Positions 48,542-60,565 are shown, numbered from the stretch's first letter. The stretch is 64,000 bases of DNA from Rubrivivax sp. (GCA_020248915.1 JADCGP010000011.1:124001-188000), one strand, 5' to 3'. Notes: generated from the sequence alone by a model not told the origin. Numbers and translations are program-made.

Positions 48542-49806
48542 CGGGGTGATTGGACCAGATCGCCGTCCGGCGCCGCGTCCGGCGGGCCGCGGCGCGTGCG
48601 CCACAGCAGCCACGACGCGAGAGCCAGGTTCAGCGCGTTCCAGGCCACGCCGTTGACGAACGCGGCCTCGTAGCTGCCGGTGAGGTCGAACACCTTGCCC
48701 GACATCCACCCGCCGAGCGCCATGCCGAGCAGCGTGGCCATCAGCACCGTGCCGATGCGCGCCGCGGCGGCCGCCGGCGGGAAGTGCTCGCGCACGATGA
48801 CCGCGTAGCTCGGCACGATGCCCCCCTGGAACAGGCCGAACAGGGCCGAGATCACGTACAGCGACACCAGCCCGTCGAACGGGATGAACAGCAGCAGCGC
48901 CACGCCCTGGAGCACCGAGCCGAGCAGCAGCGTGCGCAGGCCGCCGATGCGGTCGCAGATCGCGCCCGAGATCAGCCGCGACGCGATGCCGAAGGCGAGC
49001 ATCAGGCTCAGCATCTCCGCGCCGCGCGCCGCGCCGTAGCCGAGGTCGCCGCAGTAGGCCACGATGTGCACCTGCGGCATCGCCATCGCCACGCAGCAGG
49101 CCACGCCGGCCGTGCACAGGACGAACTGGGCCTGGCCGAGCGAGAGTCCGAACGGCCGCTCCGACGGCGTTACCTTCGGCGCGCGGCCGGCGGCTGCCGG
49201 CGCGGGGCCGGCCGGCGCGCGGGCGCGCATCCGCAGTGCCAGCAGCGGCAGCGTCAGCGCGCAGAACAGCCCGAGTGCAGCGTAGGTGGGGCGCCAGCCG
49301 TAGTGGTCCACCAGGGGCTGCACGATCGGCGGCCACAGCGTGCCCGAGAGATAGTTGCCGCTGGCGGCGATGGCCACCGCGATGCCGCGCCGCCGCACGA
49401 ACCACGCCGAGGCGTCGGCGACCAGGGGCGCGAAGGTGGCCGCGCTGCCCAGCGCCCCGAGCAGCAGCCCGTTGGCGAGCGCGAACAGCCACAGGCTCGG
49501 GCTGGCCGCCGCCAGCAGGTAGCCGCCGGCCAGGCCCGCCGTCCCGAGCAGCACCACCGGCACCAGGCCGCGCCGGTCGGCCAGCCGCCCGAAGGCGATG
49601 CCGCCGAGGCCGAAGCCCACCATCAGCAGCGTGTAGGGCAGCGAGGCGCCCGCACGCGCGACGCCGAAGTCGGCCTGCACCACCGGCAGCACGACCGAGA
49701 TCACGTACATCGGCGACGAGCCGATCGTCATCAGCGCGAGCACGGCCCCCAGCCGTCCCCACGCATAGCGCGAGTCGACGCCGTGCTCGCCGCCGGCCAA
49801 GCTCAT
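48538..49806 (-). CDS. MFS transporter
   Basis: 12-TM-like hydrophobicity; [25 protein letters not shown] motif. Confidence 0.9.
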   Translation of the reverse strand: MSLAGGEHGVDSRYAWGRLGAVLALMTIGSSPMYVISVVLPVVQADFGVARAGASLPYTLLMVGFGLGGIAFGRLADRRGLVPVVLLGTAGLAGGYLLAAASPSLWLFALANGLLLGALGSAATFAPLVADASAWFVRRRGIAVAIAASGNYLSGTLWPPIVQPLVDHYGWRPTYAALGLFCALTLPLLALRMRARAPAGPAPAAAGRAPKVTPSERPFGLSLGQAQFVLCTAGVACCVAMAMPQVHIVAYCGDLGYGAARGAEMLSLMLAFGIASRLISGAICDRIGGLRTLLLGSVLQGVALLLFIPFDGLVSLYVISALFGLFQGGIVPSYAVIVREHFPPAAAAARIGTVLMATLLGMALGGWMSGKVFDLTGSYEAAFVNGVAWNALNLALASWLLWRTRRGPPDAAPDGDLVQSPR

Positions 49807-50312
49807 GGGGCGGCCACGGGCCCGCGGCGCCGATAGCGGACGAACGCGAGCGGCGTGCCGTCGGCCGCGGCCGCCTCACGCCGCTCGACGAGGTCGAACG
49901 CGGCCCGGTCCCAGGCCGGGAACCAGGCGTCGGTGCCCTCGAACACGCGGGGGACCTCGGTCAGCACAAGTTCGTCGGCGCGCGGCAGCGCCTGGGCGTA
50001 GACCTCGGCGCCGCCCATCACGTAGACGGTGGGCGCCGCGGCCAGCAGCGCCAGCGCCGCGTCGAGGCTGGCCGCGACCTCCGCCCCCGCGGGACGGAAC
50101 GACGGATCGCGGCTCAGCACCAGGTTGCGCCGGCCCGGCAGCGGCCGGAACCGCTCGGGCAGCGACAGCCAGGTCCTGCGGCCCATGACGACCGGCGCGC
50201 CCATCGTCGTGGCACGGAAGTGGCGCTGGTCGGCCGGGTCGCTGAACAGCAGCGCGTTACCGCGGCCGATGCCGCCGTCGGCCGCCACCGCCGCGATCAG
50301 CACGAGCTTCAC
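49803..50312 (-). CDS. folA: dihydrofolate reductase
   Basis: [59 protein letters not shown]. Confidence 0.97.
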   Translation of the reverse strand: MKLVLIAAVAADGGIGRGNALLFSDPADQRHFRATTMGAPVVMGRRTWLSLPERFRPLPGRRNLVLSRDPSFRPAGAEVAASLDAALALLAAAPTVYVMGGAEVYAQALPRADELVLTEVPRVFEGTDAWFPAWDRAAFDLVERREAAAADGTPLAFVRYRRRGPVAAP

Positions 50313-50340
50313 CGCGCGCCGCCCCGCCCGGGTTGCGAGG

Positions 50341-51171
50341 TCACACCGCCACCGGCGCCTTGATCAGCGGGTGCGGGTCGTAGCCGGCGATCTCGAAGTC
50401 GTCGAACCCGTACTCGAAGATCGACGCCGGCCGCCGCCTGATCACGAGCCGCGGCCAGGGCCGCGCGTCGCGCGCGAGCTGCGTCCTCACCTGCTCGAAG
50501 TGGTTGTTGTAGATGTGGCAGTCGCCGCCGGTCCAGATGAACTCGCCGACGTCGAGGTCGCACTGCTGCGCCAGCATGTGCGTCAGCAGCGCGTAGCTGG
50601 CGATGTTGAAGGGCACGCCCAGGAAGATGTCGGCGCTGCGCTGGTAGAGCTGGCACGACAGCCTGCCCGGAGCCGAAGGCGACTCGCCGGGCGCGACGTA
50701 GAACTGGAAGAACGCGTGGCAGGGCGCCAGCGCCATCCGCGGCAGCTCGGACACGTTCCACGCGCTGACGATGATGCGCCGGCTGTCGGGGTTGGCGCGC
50801 AGCTGCCGCACCACCTCGGCGATCTGGTCGACGTGGCCGCCGTCGGGCGTGGGCCAGCTGCGCCACTGCACGCCGTAGACCGGCCCCAGGTCGCCAGTGG
50901 CGGGGTCGGCCCACTCGTCCCAGATCGTCACCCCGCGCTCCTGCAGCCAGCGCGCGTTGCCGTCGCCGCGCAGGAACCACAGCAGCTCGAGGGCCACGCT
51001 CTTCCAGTGCACCTTCTTGGTCGTCACGAGCGGGAAGCCGGCGCGCAGGTCGAAGCGCATCTGGTGGCCGAAGACGCTGCGCGTGCCGGTGCCGGTGCGG
51101 TCGGCCTTGGCCACGCCGTGCTCGAACACGTGGCGCATCAGGTCTTCGTAGGGCGTGGAGATCGCTGCCAT
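50341..51171 (-). CDS. thyA: thymidylate synthase
   Basis: [56 protein letters not shown]. Confidence 0.98.
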   Translation of the reverse strand: MAAISTPYEDLMRHVFEHGVAKADRTGTGTRSVFGHQMRFDLRAGFPLVTTKKVHWKSVALELLWFLRGDGNARWLQERGVTIWDEWADPATGDLGPVYGVQWRSWPTPDGGHVDQIAEVVRQLRANPDSRRIIVSAWNVSELPRMALAPCHAFFQFYVAPGESPSAPGRLSCQLYQRSADIFLGVPFNIASYALLTHMLAQQCDLDVGEFIWTGGDCHIYNNHFEQVRTQLARDARPWPRLVIRRRPASIFEYGFDDFEIAGYDPHPLIKAPVAV

Positions 51172-51180
51172 GGGGGCGGA

Positions 51181-53079
51181 TTATCCCGGGGCGGGCCGGG
51201 CGGCCTGGGGGGCCTGGGGGGCCTGGGGGGCATCGGCCTGGTCGGCGGTCCGGGCCGTGTCGGCGCCGTCCGCGGCCGGCTGCAGATCGAACTGCATCGC
51301 CGCCAGGCGCGCGTAGAGGCCGCCGCGGGCCACCAGCGCGTCGTGCGTGCCGGCCTCGACGACGCGGCCGCCGTCCATCACGACGATGCGGTCGGCGCGC
51401 AGCACCGTGGCCAGCCGGTGCGCGATGACGAGGGTCGTGCGGTCCTTCATCGCCGCCTCGAGGGCGGCCTGCACCATGCGCTCGCTCTCGGCGTCGAGCG
51501 CGCTGGTGGCCTCGTCGAGCAGCAGCAGCGGCGGGTTCTTCAGCATCGCGCGTGCGATCGCGATGCGCTGGCGCTGGCCGCCCGACAGCCGCACGCCGCG
51601 CTCGCCGAGGTAGGTGTCGTAGCCCTCGGGCAACGCCGAGATGAAGTCGTGCGCGAAGGCGGCGCGTGCGGCCGCCTCGACCTCGGCATCGCTCGCGTCG
51701 GGGCGGCCGTAGCGGATGTTCTCGCGCGCCGAGCTCGAGAACACCGTGCTGTCCTGCGGCACGATGCCGATGCGCGCGCGCAGCTCGGCCAGCGCCGCCT
51801 CGCGCACCGGCACGCCGTCGATCGCCACCGCGCCGCGCGAGGCGTCGTAGAAGCGCAGCAGCAGCTGGAACACGGTGCTCTTGCCGGCGCCGCTCGGGCC
51901 GACCAGGGCCACGGTCTCGCCCGGCCGCACCTCCAGCGAGACGCCGTCCAGCGCCGCCTGCCGCGGGCGCGAGGGGTAGTGGAACACCACGTCGCGCAGC
52001 AGCACCGCCGAGCCGCCGCGTGCCGGCGGCAGCGGCCGCGGCGACGGCGGCTCGGCCACCGGGCTCGTCGACGCCAGCAGCTCCATCAGCCGCTCGGTGG
52101 CGCCGGCGGCCCGCAGCAGCTCGCCGTACACCTCGGACAGGACCGCCACCGCGCCGACGAGGATGATGACGAACACCACCGTCTGGCCCAGGTGCCCGGC
52201 GCTGATCTCGCCCGCCAGCACCGCCTGCGTGCCCTGGTACAGGCCCCACAGCAGCGCGCCGAAGGTGGCGGTGATCATGAAGGCCACCAGCGCCGAGCGC
52301 ACCCGGGTGCGCTTGCGCGCGGCCTGGAAGGCGCTCTCGGTGGCGGCGGCGAAGCGCGCCGCCTCACGGCCCTCCTGCACGTAGCCCTGCACGACGGGGA
52401 TCGCGTTGAGCACCTCGGCCGCGATCGCGCTCGAGTCGGCCACGCGGTCCTGGCTGGTGCGGCTGAGGCGGCGCACCCGGCGTCCGAAGTACAGGCCCGG
52501 CAGCACCACCAGCACCAGGATGCCGAGCACCTGCGTCATCACCCAGGGGTTGGTGACGATCAGCGCCACCAGCGCGCCGGCCCCCATCACCGTGTTGCGT
52601 AGCCCCATGCTGAGCGAGCTGCCGACCACCGTCTGCACCAGCGTGGTGTCGGCGGTCAGGCGCGAGACCACCTCGCCGGTCTGCGTGCTCTCGAAGAACT
52701 CGGGGCTCTGGCGCACGACGTGGGCGTAGACCGCGTTGCGCAGGTCTGCCGTGATGCGCTCGCCCAGCCAGGTCACCATGTAGAACCGCGCGGCCGAGAA
52801 CAGACCCAGCGCGGCGCCCACGCCGAACAGCGCCAGGAAGTGTCCGCGCAGCGCCATCAGGCGCTCGCCCGGGTCGGCGGCCACCAGGCCCTGGTCGATC
52901 AGCCCCTTCAGCGCCACCGGCAGCAGCAGCGTGCTGGCGGCGGCCAGCACCAGGAAGGCGCCGGCCAGGGCGATGCGGCCGCGGTAGGGGCGCAGGAAGG
53001 GCAGCAGCGCGGCCAGCGCCCGCGGCGAGGCGGCCGCGGCGCGTGCCGCCGCCTTGACTTCCGGGGCGGGGGGAGGCAT
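51181..53079 (-). CDS. ABC transporter, fused permease/ATP-binding (MsbA/BmrA-like)
   Basis: TM region then Walker [24 protein letters not shown], signature [18 protein letters not shown], Walker [13 protein letters not shown]. Confidence 0.96.
   Translation of the reverse strand: MPPPAPEVKAAARAAAASPRALAALLPFLRPYRGRIALAGAFLVLAAASTLLLPVALKGLIDQGLVAADPGERLMALRGHFLALFGVGAALGLFSAARFYMVTWLGERITADLRNAVYAHVVRQSPEFFESTQTGEVVSRLTADTTLVQTVVGSSLSMGLRNTVMGAGALVALIVTNPWVMTQVLGILVLVVLPGLYFGRRVRRLSRTSQDRVADSSAIAAEVLNAIPVVQGYVQEGREAARFAAATESAFQAARKRTRVRSALVAFMITATFGALLWGLYQGTQAVLAGEISAGHLGQTVVFVIILVGAVAVLSEVYGELLRAAGATERLMELLASTSPVAEPPSPRPLPPARGGSAVLLRDVVFHYPSRPRQAALDGVSLEVRPGETVALVGPSGAGKSTVFQLLLRFYDASRGAVAIDGVPVREAALAELRARIGIVPQDSTVFSSSARENIRYGRPDASDAEVEAAARAAFAHDFISALPEGYDTYLGERGVRLSGGQRQRIAIARAMLKNPPLLLLDEATSALDAESERMVQAALEAAMKDRTTLVIAHRLATVLRADRIVVMDGGRVVEAGTHDALVARGGLYARLAAMQFDLQPAADGADTARTADQADAPQAPQAPQAARPAPG
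51203..51229. repeat. 9-bp tandem repeat (GCCTGGGGG)x3 in C-terminal coding region
   Basis: gcctggggggcctggggggcctggggg; encodes (QAP)n on minus strand. Confidence 0.95.
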
Positions 53080-53207
53080 GCGCCGAAGTCTATGCGGCGC
53101 CCGGCCCGGCAGCCCCGCACCCCGGGGGGATCCGGCGACTTTGCGGGTTGCTGGCAGCCACCGGACGTATCCGGATGTGATCGAATACGCCCCTGAGTTC
53201 CAGCGCC

Positions 53208-54095
53208 GTGTCCCCGACCCGCCCTCCCCCCTTGCCGACTGCCCGCAGCGCGGCCGAGCCCGCTCCCGCCACGCCGCAGGCCGAGCAACGCCGGGCGGTG
53301 CCGCTGGTCGGGGTCGTCGTGGCCGTGGGGGCGGTCGGCCTGCTGCTGGCGGCCGGTTGCGGCTACGCGCTCGGGCTGTGGCTGCGTGTTGACGTCCCGT
53401 GGGCAGCGGCGCTGTCGGCGGCGCTCGGCATGGCCGTGGCGACGGTGCCGCTGGGCGCGCTGATGCTCTGGCTGGCCCGCGGCACCGAGGCCGCGCCTGC
53501 CGTCGCTGCGGCACCCGGCGTCGCCGCCCCGGCCGGTGCCGCCCCGGCCGGTGCCGCCATGAGCCGAGAAGAGTTCGTCGCCCTGGCCGAGCGCGAGTGG
53601 GCCCGCTCGCGCCGCTACGGCAGCGGTGCCGCGATGCTGGTCGTCGAACTCGACCACTGGCGGCGCCTGGTCGACCAGCGCGGTGGCGGCTTCGCCGACG
53701 CGGTGCTCCAGCAGGTGGTGCACGACACCGCGCCGACGCTGCGTGGCGCCGACGCGCTTGCGCTGTTCGCAGAGGGCCAGCTCGCCGTCTTTCTCGCCCA
53801 TGCCGACGCCACCGGCGCGCTCGACGTGGCCGAGCGCATCCGCGAGCGCACCGAGCTGCTCGACACGTCGGCGGATGGTCGTCGGCTGCGCAGCACCGTC
53901 AGCGTCGGCGTGGCGCACCTGCGCCCGGCACACCTGCACCTTCAGGCGCTGATCGATGACGCGCTGGAAGCCGTCGTCGCCGCGCGTACCGCCGGCGGCA
54001 ACTGCGTCCGCGCCGCGCCCGTCGAGCGCAGCCGCCTCGACGGCCTCGGCAGCCTGTCCCCGGTCCAACCCCAGCGGCGCGCACGCAAGCCCTGA
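53208..54095 (+). CDS. membrane protein with degenerate GGDEF (diguanylate cyclase-like) domain
   Basis: Two N-term TM segments; GGDEF-fold landmarks VVELDHWRRLVDQRGGGFADAVLQQV...ALALFAEGQLAVFLAHAD...TVSVGVAHL but no GGDEF signature. Confidence 0.78.
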   Translation: MSPTRPPPLPTARSAAEPAPATPQAEQRRAVPLVGVVVAVGAVGLLLAAGCGYALGLWLRVDVPWAAALSAALGMAVATVPLGALMLWLARGTEAAPAVAAAPGVAAPAGAAPAGAAMSREEFVALAEREWARSRRYGSGAAMLVVELDHWRRLVDQRGGGFADAVLQQVVHDTAPTLRGADALALFAEGQLAVFLAHADATGALDVAERIRERTELLDTSADGRRLRSTVSVGVAHLRPAHLHLQALIDDALEAVVAARTAGGNCVRAAPVERSRLDGLGSLSPVQPQRRARKP

Positions 54096-54192
54096 GCGGC
54101 CTCGGCGCCGTGGCGCGTCACCGGTGCACCCGGCGGCGATCGCGCACCGTCGCGGGGCCACCTCCCAGGGGGCCGGTGACTCGGACGTGGCT

Positions 54193-55332
54193 TCAGCCCA
54201 GCCGCAGCGGCCCGGCGTAGCCGGTCATCTCGAGGTAGCCGAGCCCGATGCGCCGGCCGGCGGCGTCCAGCAGTTCCGACACGCCTTCCCAATAGATCGT
54301 GCCGCCGCTGCCCGTGCCGCCGAGTTCCTGGGCGTCGAGCAGGGCACGCACCTCGTACGGGCCCCCGGGCGCCCCGATCCGCCAGGTGACCGGGTAGCGG
54401 GCGCGGGTCGCCGGGCTGGTCCAGCGCCGGCCGGCCTCGAAGCGAACCTCGCGGGCCGCGAACGTGCGCAGCACGCCGTCCGGCGTGCGCAGGCTGCCGC
54501 CGCCCCACAGCGTGCTGCCGTCGGCGCGGCGCAGCACGAACGCGGTCAACGCGCCGCCGTCGAACAGGTTCATGCCGATCCAGTCCCAGCCGACGGCTTC
54601 GGGGTGCAGCAGGGCCTCGCTCCACTCGTGGTCGAGCCAGGCGCGGCCCGTGCCCACCACGCGCCGGCCGTCGCGCTCGATCGCGGCGCGCGCCTCGAGC
54701 TGCGGCTCGCTGTAGTAGTGGCTCGCGTGCTCCTCGACGGGTGACTTGCGCGAGAACCCCGCGTCGCCCTGCAGCAGCAGCGGCTGCGAGCGCCCGAGCG
54801 CGAGCTCCAGCGCCGTGCCGCCGTCGTCGACGCGGGCGCGCCAGGTCGCGCCGTGCCCGTGCGGCTCGCGCCGGATCCACCAGCGGCCGATGTGCAACTC
54901 GGCGTCGTCGAGCCGCGCGAAGTCGGGTCGCGCGTCGGGGTCGCCCGACCAGCGCGCGATGCGCTGGGCGTGCCAATGCGTGCGCGCCTCGAGGTCGGTG
55001 ATGGCCGCGTGCGCGAACAGCACGTGGCGCGCCGCGAAGCGGCTGCGGCTGGTGCGCGCCACGCCGGTGCGGCTGCGGAAGAAGGTCACCTGGACGCCGT
55101 GCGTCGGCACGTCCGGGCGGCCCAGCCAGCCGGTCGCGTACCACCACTCGGTGCGCGTGCCCGGGTGCGCGCCGTGGTCGCGCGGGAAGCGCAGTGCGCG
55201 GCCGCGGCGCACCGTGTCGTCGTCGGCACCAGCGGGTGCCGTGCCAGGGGCCGCACCAGGGGTCGCACCCGACGCCCGGCCCGCTGCCGCCGAAGCGGCC
55301 AGCGCGAGCAGCCAGCGACGCAGCGGCTGCAT
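54193..55332 (-). CDS. secreted lipocalin-like hydrolase (AttH/CrtC-like)
   Basis: LRFPRDHGAHPGTRTEWWYATGWL; AWLDHEWSEALL...WDWIGMNLFDGGALTAFVLR. Confidence 0.88.
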   Translation of the reverse strand: MQPLRRWLLALAASAAAGRASGATPGAAPGTAPAGADDDTVRRGRALRFPRDHGAHPGTRTEWWYATGWLGRPDVPTHGVQVTFFRSRTGVARTSRSRFAARHVLFAHAAITDLEARTHWHAQRIARWSGDPDARPDFARLDDAELHIGRWWIRREPHGHGATWRARVDDGGTALELALGRSQPLLLQGDAGFSRKSPVEEHASHYYSEPQLEARAAIERDGRRVVGTGRAWLDHEWSEALLHPEAVGWDWIGMNLFDGGALTAFVLRRADGSTLWGGGSLRTPDGVLRTFAAREVRFEAGRRWTSPATRARYPVTWRIGAPGGPYEVRALLDAQELGGTGSGGTIYWEGVSELLDAAGRRIGLGYLEMTGYAGPLRLG

Positions 55333-57834
55333 TTACCAGTCCTCCTTCACGGAGCGCACGGCAGCGCCCGAGGCGGCGCCGCGGGCGACCAGGGTCGACG
55401 TGGCGATGCCCGCGACCAGCACCGCCGCGCACAGCACGGCCAGCCGCGGCAGCGGCAGCACGAGGTCCATCGACCAGTGGAAACTCTGCGGGTTGACGAC
55501 GTGCACCAGCACGACGCTGACCGCGATCCCGAGCAGCAGGCCGATCAGCGCGCCGGCCGCCAACCAGGCCGCGGCCTCGCCGGCCACCACGGCGAGCACC
55601 TGGCGCCGTGTCAGCCCGAGGTGCACCAGCAGCCCGAACTCCTTGCGCCGCGCCAGCACCTGGGCCGACAGGCTGGCGGCGATGCCGACCAGGCCGATCG
55701 CGATGGCCACCGCCTGCAGGTAGTAGGTGACGGCGAAGCTGCGGTCGAAGATCCGCAACGACAGCGCGCGCAACTCGCGCGCCGAGGCGAACTCGATCAT
55801 CGCCGGGTCGGGCGGCAGCGCACGCAGCCCGGACTGCACGGCCGCCAGGTCGGCGCCCGGCGCCAGCCACAGCGCCAGGTCGTTGATGCGCGCGTCGCCG
55901 GTCGCGGCGCGGTAGCTGGCGGCGTCGATGACGACACTGCCGAACTGGCGCGCGAAGTCGCGCCACACGCCCCGCACCCGCACCTCGAGCACGCCGCCGT
56001 CCAGCGGCAGCGCCAACGTGGAGCCGGGCTGCGCGCCGTGCAGCGCCTGCATCGCCTCGCTGACGAAGACGCCGGGCAGGCCGTCGGACGCAGGCCGCGG
56101 CGCCCCCACCAGCGGCAGCAGCTCGGCCAGGTCGGCACCCTGCGGAACCTCGCGCGCCACCAGCGCGACCGCCGGGCGCGCCGGGTCGAGCTGCAGGCTG
56201 CGCACGCGCGACGCCGCGACCCGCGTGACGCCTGGCAGCGCGGCCGCGCGCTCCGCGAAGCCGGGCGGCAGCCACGCCGTCTCGCCGGCCGACGCGCTGC
56301 CGGCGCTGCGCGCATACAGGTCCGCCGGCAGCACGTCGTCCAGCCAGCGCGAGACGCCGTCGCGGAAGCTGGCCACCATCACCGTCAGCGCCACCGACAG
56401 CGCGAGGCTGGCCACCACGCCGGCCACGGCCGCCGTGGCCGTGGCGCGCTGCAGCCGCGCGCGGCGCCAGGCCAGCAGCGGGAGCGCGGAGCGCGGCACC
56501 GGCCACGCGGCGAGCAGCGCCTCCACCGCCGCCGGCACGAGCGCCACGCCGCCGAAGAGCAGCGCGGCCACCGAGGCGTAGGCCGCCAGCGGCAGTCCGG
56601 CCACCGGCGGCGCGAAGGCGAGCGCGACTCCGAGCGCGATCAGCGCCACGCCCGGCCACCACGGCGGCGGCGCCGTCACCGCCGTGCCCAGGCCCTTGAG
56701 TGCCTGGGCCGGTGCGATGGCTTCGGCGCCGCGCGCGGGCCAGAAGCCGCCCACCAGCGCCGACGCGATGCCGAGCGCGCCGAACAGCAGCGCCGACGAC
56801 ACGCTCCACTGCAGGGTCGGCGTCACGCCGGGAAAGTAGCCGCCGCCCAGGTCGCCGGCCAGCCAGCGCAGCGCCGCCTGCGCCAGCGCCGTGCCCAGCG
56901 CCAGACCCAGCAGGCTGCCGCCGGCGCCGAGCAGCCCGCACTCGACCAGCACCTGCGCGCGCCGCTGGCGCGCCGTCATGCCGAGCACGCCGAGGAGTGC
57001 GAAGGCCGGCGTGCGCTGAGCCACCGACAGCGCCACCACTGAGAACACGAGGAAGGCGCCGACGAACAGCGCCACCAGCGCCAGCACGGTGAGGTTGACG
57101 CGGTAGGCGCGCGACAGCTGCGAGACGCGCTGCTCGGCCGCCTGCGGGGGCTGGGCCTGCACCAGCGGCGGCAGCGCGAGCCGCGCGAGCAGCGCCGCGC
57201 GGTCGGCACCGGGCACGAGCCGCAGGTCGATGCGCGTGATCCGGCCCGGCAGGTCCAGCAGGTCCTGCGCGCCGGCGATGTCGAGTACGACGAGCGGCCC
57301 GCCGCCGGCAGCCACCGTGCCTGCCACCGTGCGCTCGACCCAGGCGTCGCCGCGCTGCAGCGCGACGCGCGGGCCGGGCAGGGCCGTGGCAGCCGCCGGG
57401 TTGACGAACGCCTGCTCCGGGTCGAAGGCGGCCACCGGCTCGGCGGCGGCCTGCGGGCGCGGCAGCAGCGCCGCGGCCAGCGGCGCCACGCGCAGCGCGT
57501 CGACGCCGATCACGCGCACCGACACGCGCCGGCCCGCGGCGTCGCGGCCGTAGGTCTCGGCCTCGAGCACCGGGCTGGCCAGCTCGACCGCGGGGTCGGC
57601 GGCCACGCGCTCGAACAGCGTGTCGTCGAAGCCGGCCTTCGGTCCGCGCAGGACGAGGTCGGGCTCGCCGTTGGCGCTGCGCACCGCGGCGCTGAACTCC
57701 TCGAGCGCGCTGCGGTTGATCAGGTGCACCGACCAGGCCAGCGCCACCCCGAGCGCCACCGCGAGGCCCGCCACGGCATGCCGCCACGGGTGGTGGCGCC
57801 ACTCGCGCGCGATCAGCAGGGCCTGCAGCGGCAT
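55333..57834 (-). CDS. FtsX-like ABC transporter permease
   Basis: 833 aa, duplicated FtsX/MacB TM arrangement; RREFGLLVHLGLTRRQVLAVVAGEAAAW. Confidence 0.92.
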   Translation of the reverse strand: MPLQALLIAREWRHHPWRHAVAGLAVALGVALAWSVHLINRSALEEFSAAVRSANGEPDLVLRGPKAGFDDTLFERVAADPAVELASPVLEAETYGRDAAGRRVSVRVIGVDALRVAPLAAALLPRPQAAAEPVAAFDPEQAFVNPAAATALPGPRVALQRGDAWVERTVAGTVAAGGGPLVVLDIAGAQDLLDLPGRITRIDLRLVPGADRAALLARLALPPLVQAQPPQAAEQRVSQLSRAYRVNLTVLALVALFVGAFLVFSVVALSVAQRTPAFALLGVLGMTARQRRAQVLVECGLLGAGGSLLGLALGTALAQAALRWLAGDLGGGYFPGVTPTLQWSVSSALLFGALGIASALVGGFWPARGAEAIAPAQALKGLGTAVTAPPPWWPGVALIALGVALAFAPPVAGLPLAAYASVAALLFGGVALVPAAVEALLAAWPVPRSALPLLAWRRARLQRATATAAVAGVVASLALSVALTVMVASFRDGVSRWLDDVLPADLYARSAGSASAGETAWLPPGFAERAAALPGVTRVAASRVRSLQLDPARPAVALVAREVPQGADLAELLPLVGAPRPASDGLPGVFVSEAMQALHGAQPGSTLALPLDGGVLEVRVRGVWRDFARQFGSVVIDAASYRAATGDARINDLALWLAPGADLAAVQSGLRALPPDPAMIEFASARELRALSLRIFDRSFAVTYYLQAVAIAIGLVGIAASLSAQVLARRKEFGLLVHLGLTRRQVLAVVAGEAAAWLAAGALIGLLLGIAVSVVLVHVVNPQSFHWSMDLVLPLPRLAVLCAAVLVAGIATSTLVARGAASGAAVRSVKEDW

Positions 57835-57862
57835 CGGCGGCGATCGGGCCGCAGCGGCCCGC

Positions 57863-58528
<666 letters not shown>

Positions 58529-58611
58529 CGATGATGCCGCAGCACAGCCGGTCGTGCCGCGGCTGCGTGCTATCGTCCCTGCGGCATCCCGGATCCCATG
58601 GAGCGGCCCGC

Positions 58612-59394
58612 ATGGCCTACGACATCGACCTCTCGGGCCGCGTGGCCTTCGTCACCGGCGCCTCGAGCGGCCTGGGCGCGCAGTTCGCGCGCGTGCTGGC
58701 GCGCGCCGGCGCCGGCGTCGTGCTGGCGGCACGCCGCGTCGAGCGGCTGAAGACGCTGCGCGCCGAGATCGAGGCCGAGGGCGGCGACGCCCACTTCGTG
58801 GTGCTCGACGTCAACGACCACGGCAGCATCCGCGCCGCGGTCGCGCACGCCGAGACCGAGATGGGCGCGATCGACATCCTGGTCAACAACTCCGGCGTGG
58901 CGGCCACGCAGAAGCTCACCGACGTGACCCCTGCCGAGTACGACCACGTGATGGGCACGAACACGCGCGGCGCGTTCTTCGTCGCCCAGGAGGTGGCCAA
59001 GCGCATGATCGCGCGCAGCAAGGGCGAGGCCCCGGGCACCTACACCGGCGGGCGCATCGTCAACGTGGCCTCGATGGCGGGGCTGCGCGTGTGGCCGGGC
59101 ATCGGCGTGTACTGCATGAGCAAGGCCGCGGTGGTGCACATGACCCGGGCGATGGCGCTCGAGTGGGGCCGCCACGGCATCAACGTCAACGCGATCTGCC
59201 CCGGCTACATCGACACCGAGATCAACCACCACGTGTGGCAGACCGAGGCCGGCCAGCGCCTCGTGCAGAGCTTCCCGCGGCGGCGCCTCGGCCGTCCGGC
59301 CGACCTCGACGCGCTGCTGGTGATGCTGTGCTCCAACGAGAGCGGGTTCGTCAACGGCGCGGTGATCCAGGCCGACGACGGGCAGTCCATCTGA
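58612..59394 (+). CDS. SDR family oxidoreductase
   Basis: VAFVTGASSGLGAQFARVLARAG; ILVNNSGVA; GVYCMSKAAVVHMTRAMALEWGRHGINVNAICPGYIDTE. Confidence 0.94.
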   Translation: MAYDIDLSGRVAFVTGASSGLGAQFARVLARAGAGVVLAARRVERLKTLRAEIEAEGGDAHFVVLDVNDHGSIRAAVAHAETEMGAIDILVNNSGVAATQKLTDVTPAEYDHVMGTNTRGAFFVAQEVAKRMIARSKGEAPGTYTGGRIVNVASMAGLRVWPGIGVYCMSKAAVVHMTRAMALEWGRHGINVNAICPGYIDTEINHHVWQTEAGQRLVQSFPRRRLGRPADLDALLVMLCSNESGFVNGAVIQADDGQSI

Positions 59395-59454
59395 GCGGGC
59401 GAGAAGCCCCGCCGGGCCGGCCCCTCCCGCCCTCGACCACGACCTTCCGTGCCG

Positions 59455-60132
59455 ATGCCTCCGCGTGCGCTGACCCCGCTGGAAGCCCGCGTGCTGGGCG
59501 TGCTGGTTGAGAAGCAGGCCACCGTCCCCGACACCTACCCGCTGAGCCTGAACGCGCTCGTCCTCGGGTGCAACCAGAAGACCGCGCGCGACCCGGTGAT
59601 GGAGACGGACGACGCGCAGGTGATGGCCGCCCTCGACGGCCTGAAGTCGCTGGCGCTGGTGGTCGAGAGCAGCGGCGGGCGGGTCGCGCGGTACGAGCAC
59701 AACGCGCCGCGTGCGCTCGGCCTGCCCGGCGCCTCGGTGGCGCTGCTGGCCACGCTGGTGCTGCGCGGCCCGCAGACCGGCGCCGAACTGCGCGCGCACA
59801 GCGAGCGGCTGCACCGCTTCGCCGACCTGTCCTCGGTCGAGGCCTTCCTGGACGAACTGGCGTCGCGGCAGCCGGCGCGCGTGGTCCGGCTCGCGCGCGC
59901 GCCGGGCGAGCGCGAGGCGCGCTGGGCCCACCTGCTGTGCGGCGAGCCGGTGCTGCCGGCCCGGCTGGCCGCGGCGCCCACGGCCGGCAACGGCGAGGAT
60001 GGTCTCGCCGAAGGCGCCACCGCCGCGGGCGAACTGGCGGCTCTGAAGGCCGAGCTGGCGCGCCAGGCCGTGCGCATCGACGAACTCGAGGTCCTGGTGC
60101 GCAGCCTGGCGGCCGCGCCGCGGCCGCACTGA
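59455..60132 (+). CDS. YceH family protein (DUF480)
   Basis: LTPLEARVLGVLVEKQATVPDTYPLSLNALVLGCNQKTARDPVM; LLATLVLRGPQTGAELRAHSERLHRFADL. Confidence 0.94.
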   Translation: MPPRALTPLEARVLGVLVEKQATVPDTYPLSLNALVLGCNQKTARDPVMETDDAQVMAALDGLKSLALVVESSGGRVARYEHNAPRALGLPGASVALLATLVLRGPQTGAELRAHSERLHRFADLSSVEAFLDELASRQPARVVRLARAPGEREARWAHLLCGEPVLPARLAAAPTAGNGEDGLAEGATAAGELAALKAELARQAVRIDELEVLVRSLAAAPRPH

Positions 60133-60142
60133 CGGAGCCGCC

Positions 60143-60565
60143 ATGCTGCGCTTCACCCTGCCCGAGCAGAAGAAGTTCGTCCACGAGATCGTCATCCCGC
60201 TGCGCTGGGGCGACATGGACGCCATGGGCCACATCAACAACACGGTCTACTTCCGCTACTTCGAGATCGCTCGCCTGGACTGGATCTTCCGGGTCGGCGG
60301 CAGCACCGACCTGTCGGGCCAGGGCCCGGTGATCGTCAACGCGTTCTGCAACTTCCTGCGCCAGCTCGAGTTCCCGGGCGACGTGCTCGTCCGGCAGTAC
60401 GTCGCGCACCCCGGCCGCAGCAGCTTCGACACCTACCTGACCCTGGAGCGCACCGACATGCCGGGCGTGATCTGGGCCGAGGGTGGCGCGCGCACGGTGT
60501 GGACCGACTACAAGGCCAGGAAGTCGGTGCCGATGCCCGACTGGTTCCGCGCGCTGCTCGAGTGA
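60143..60565 (+). CDS. acyl-CoA thioesterase (4-HBT hotdog)
   Basis: IPLRWGDMDAMGHINNTVYFRYFEIARLDWI. Confidence 0.92.
   Translation: MLRFTLPEQKKFVHEIVIPLRWGDMDAMGHINNTVYFRYFEIARLDWIFRVGGSTDLSGQGPVIVNAFCNFLRQLEFPGDVLVRQYVAHPGRSSFDTYLTLERTDMPGVIWAEGGARTVWTDYKARKSVPMPDWFRALLE

Noticed and set aside
53942-57802. 1286-aa minus-strand ORF
   Set aside because: Alternative frame of the FtsX-like permease and AttH-like genes; Arg/Ala/Gly-rich without domain motifs.
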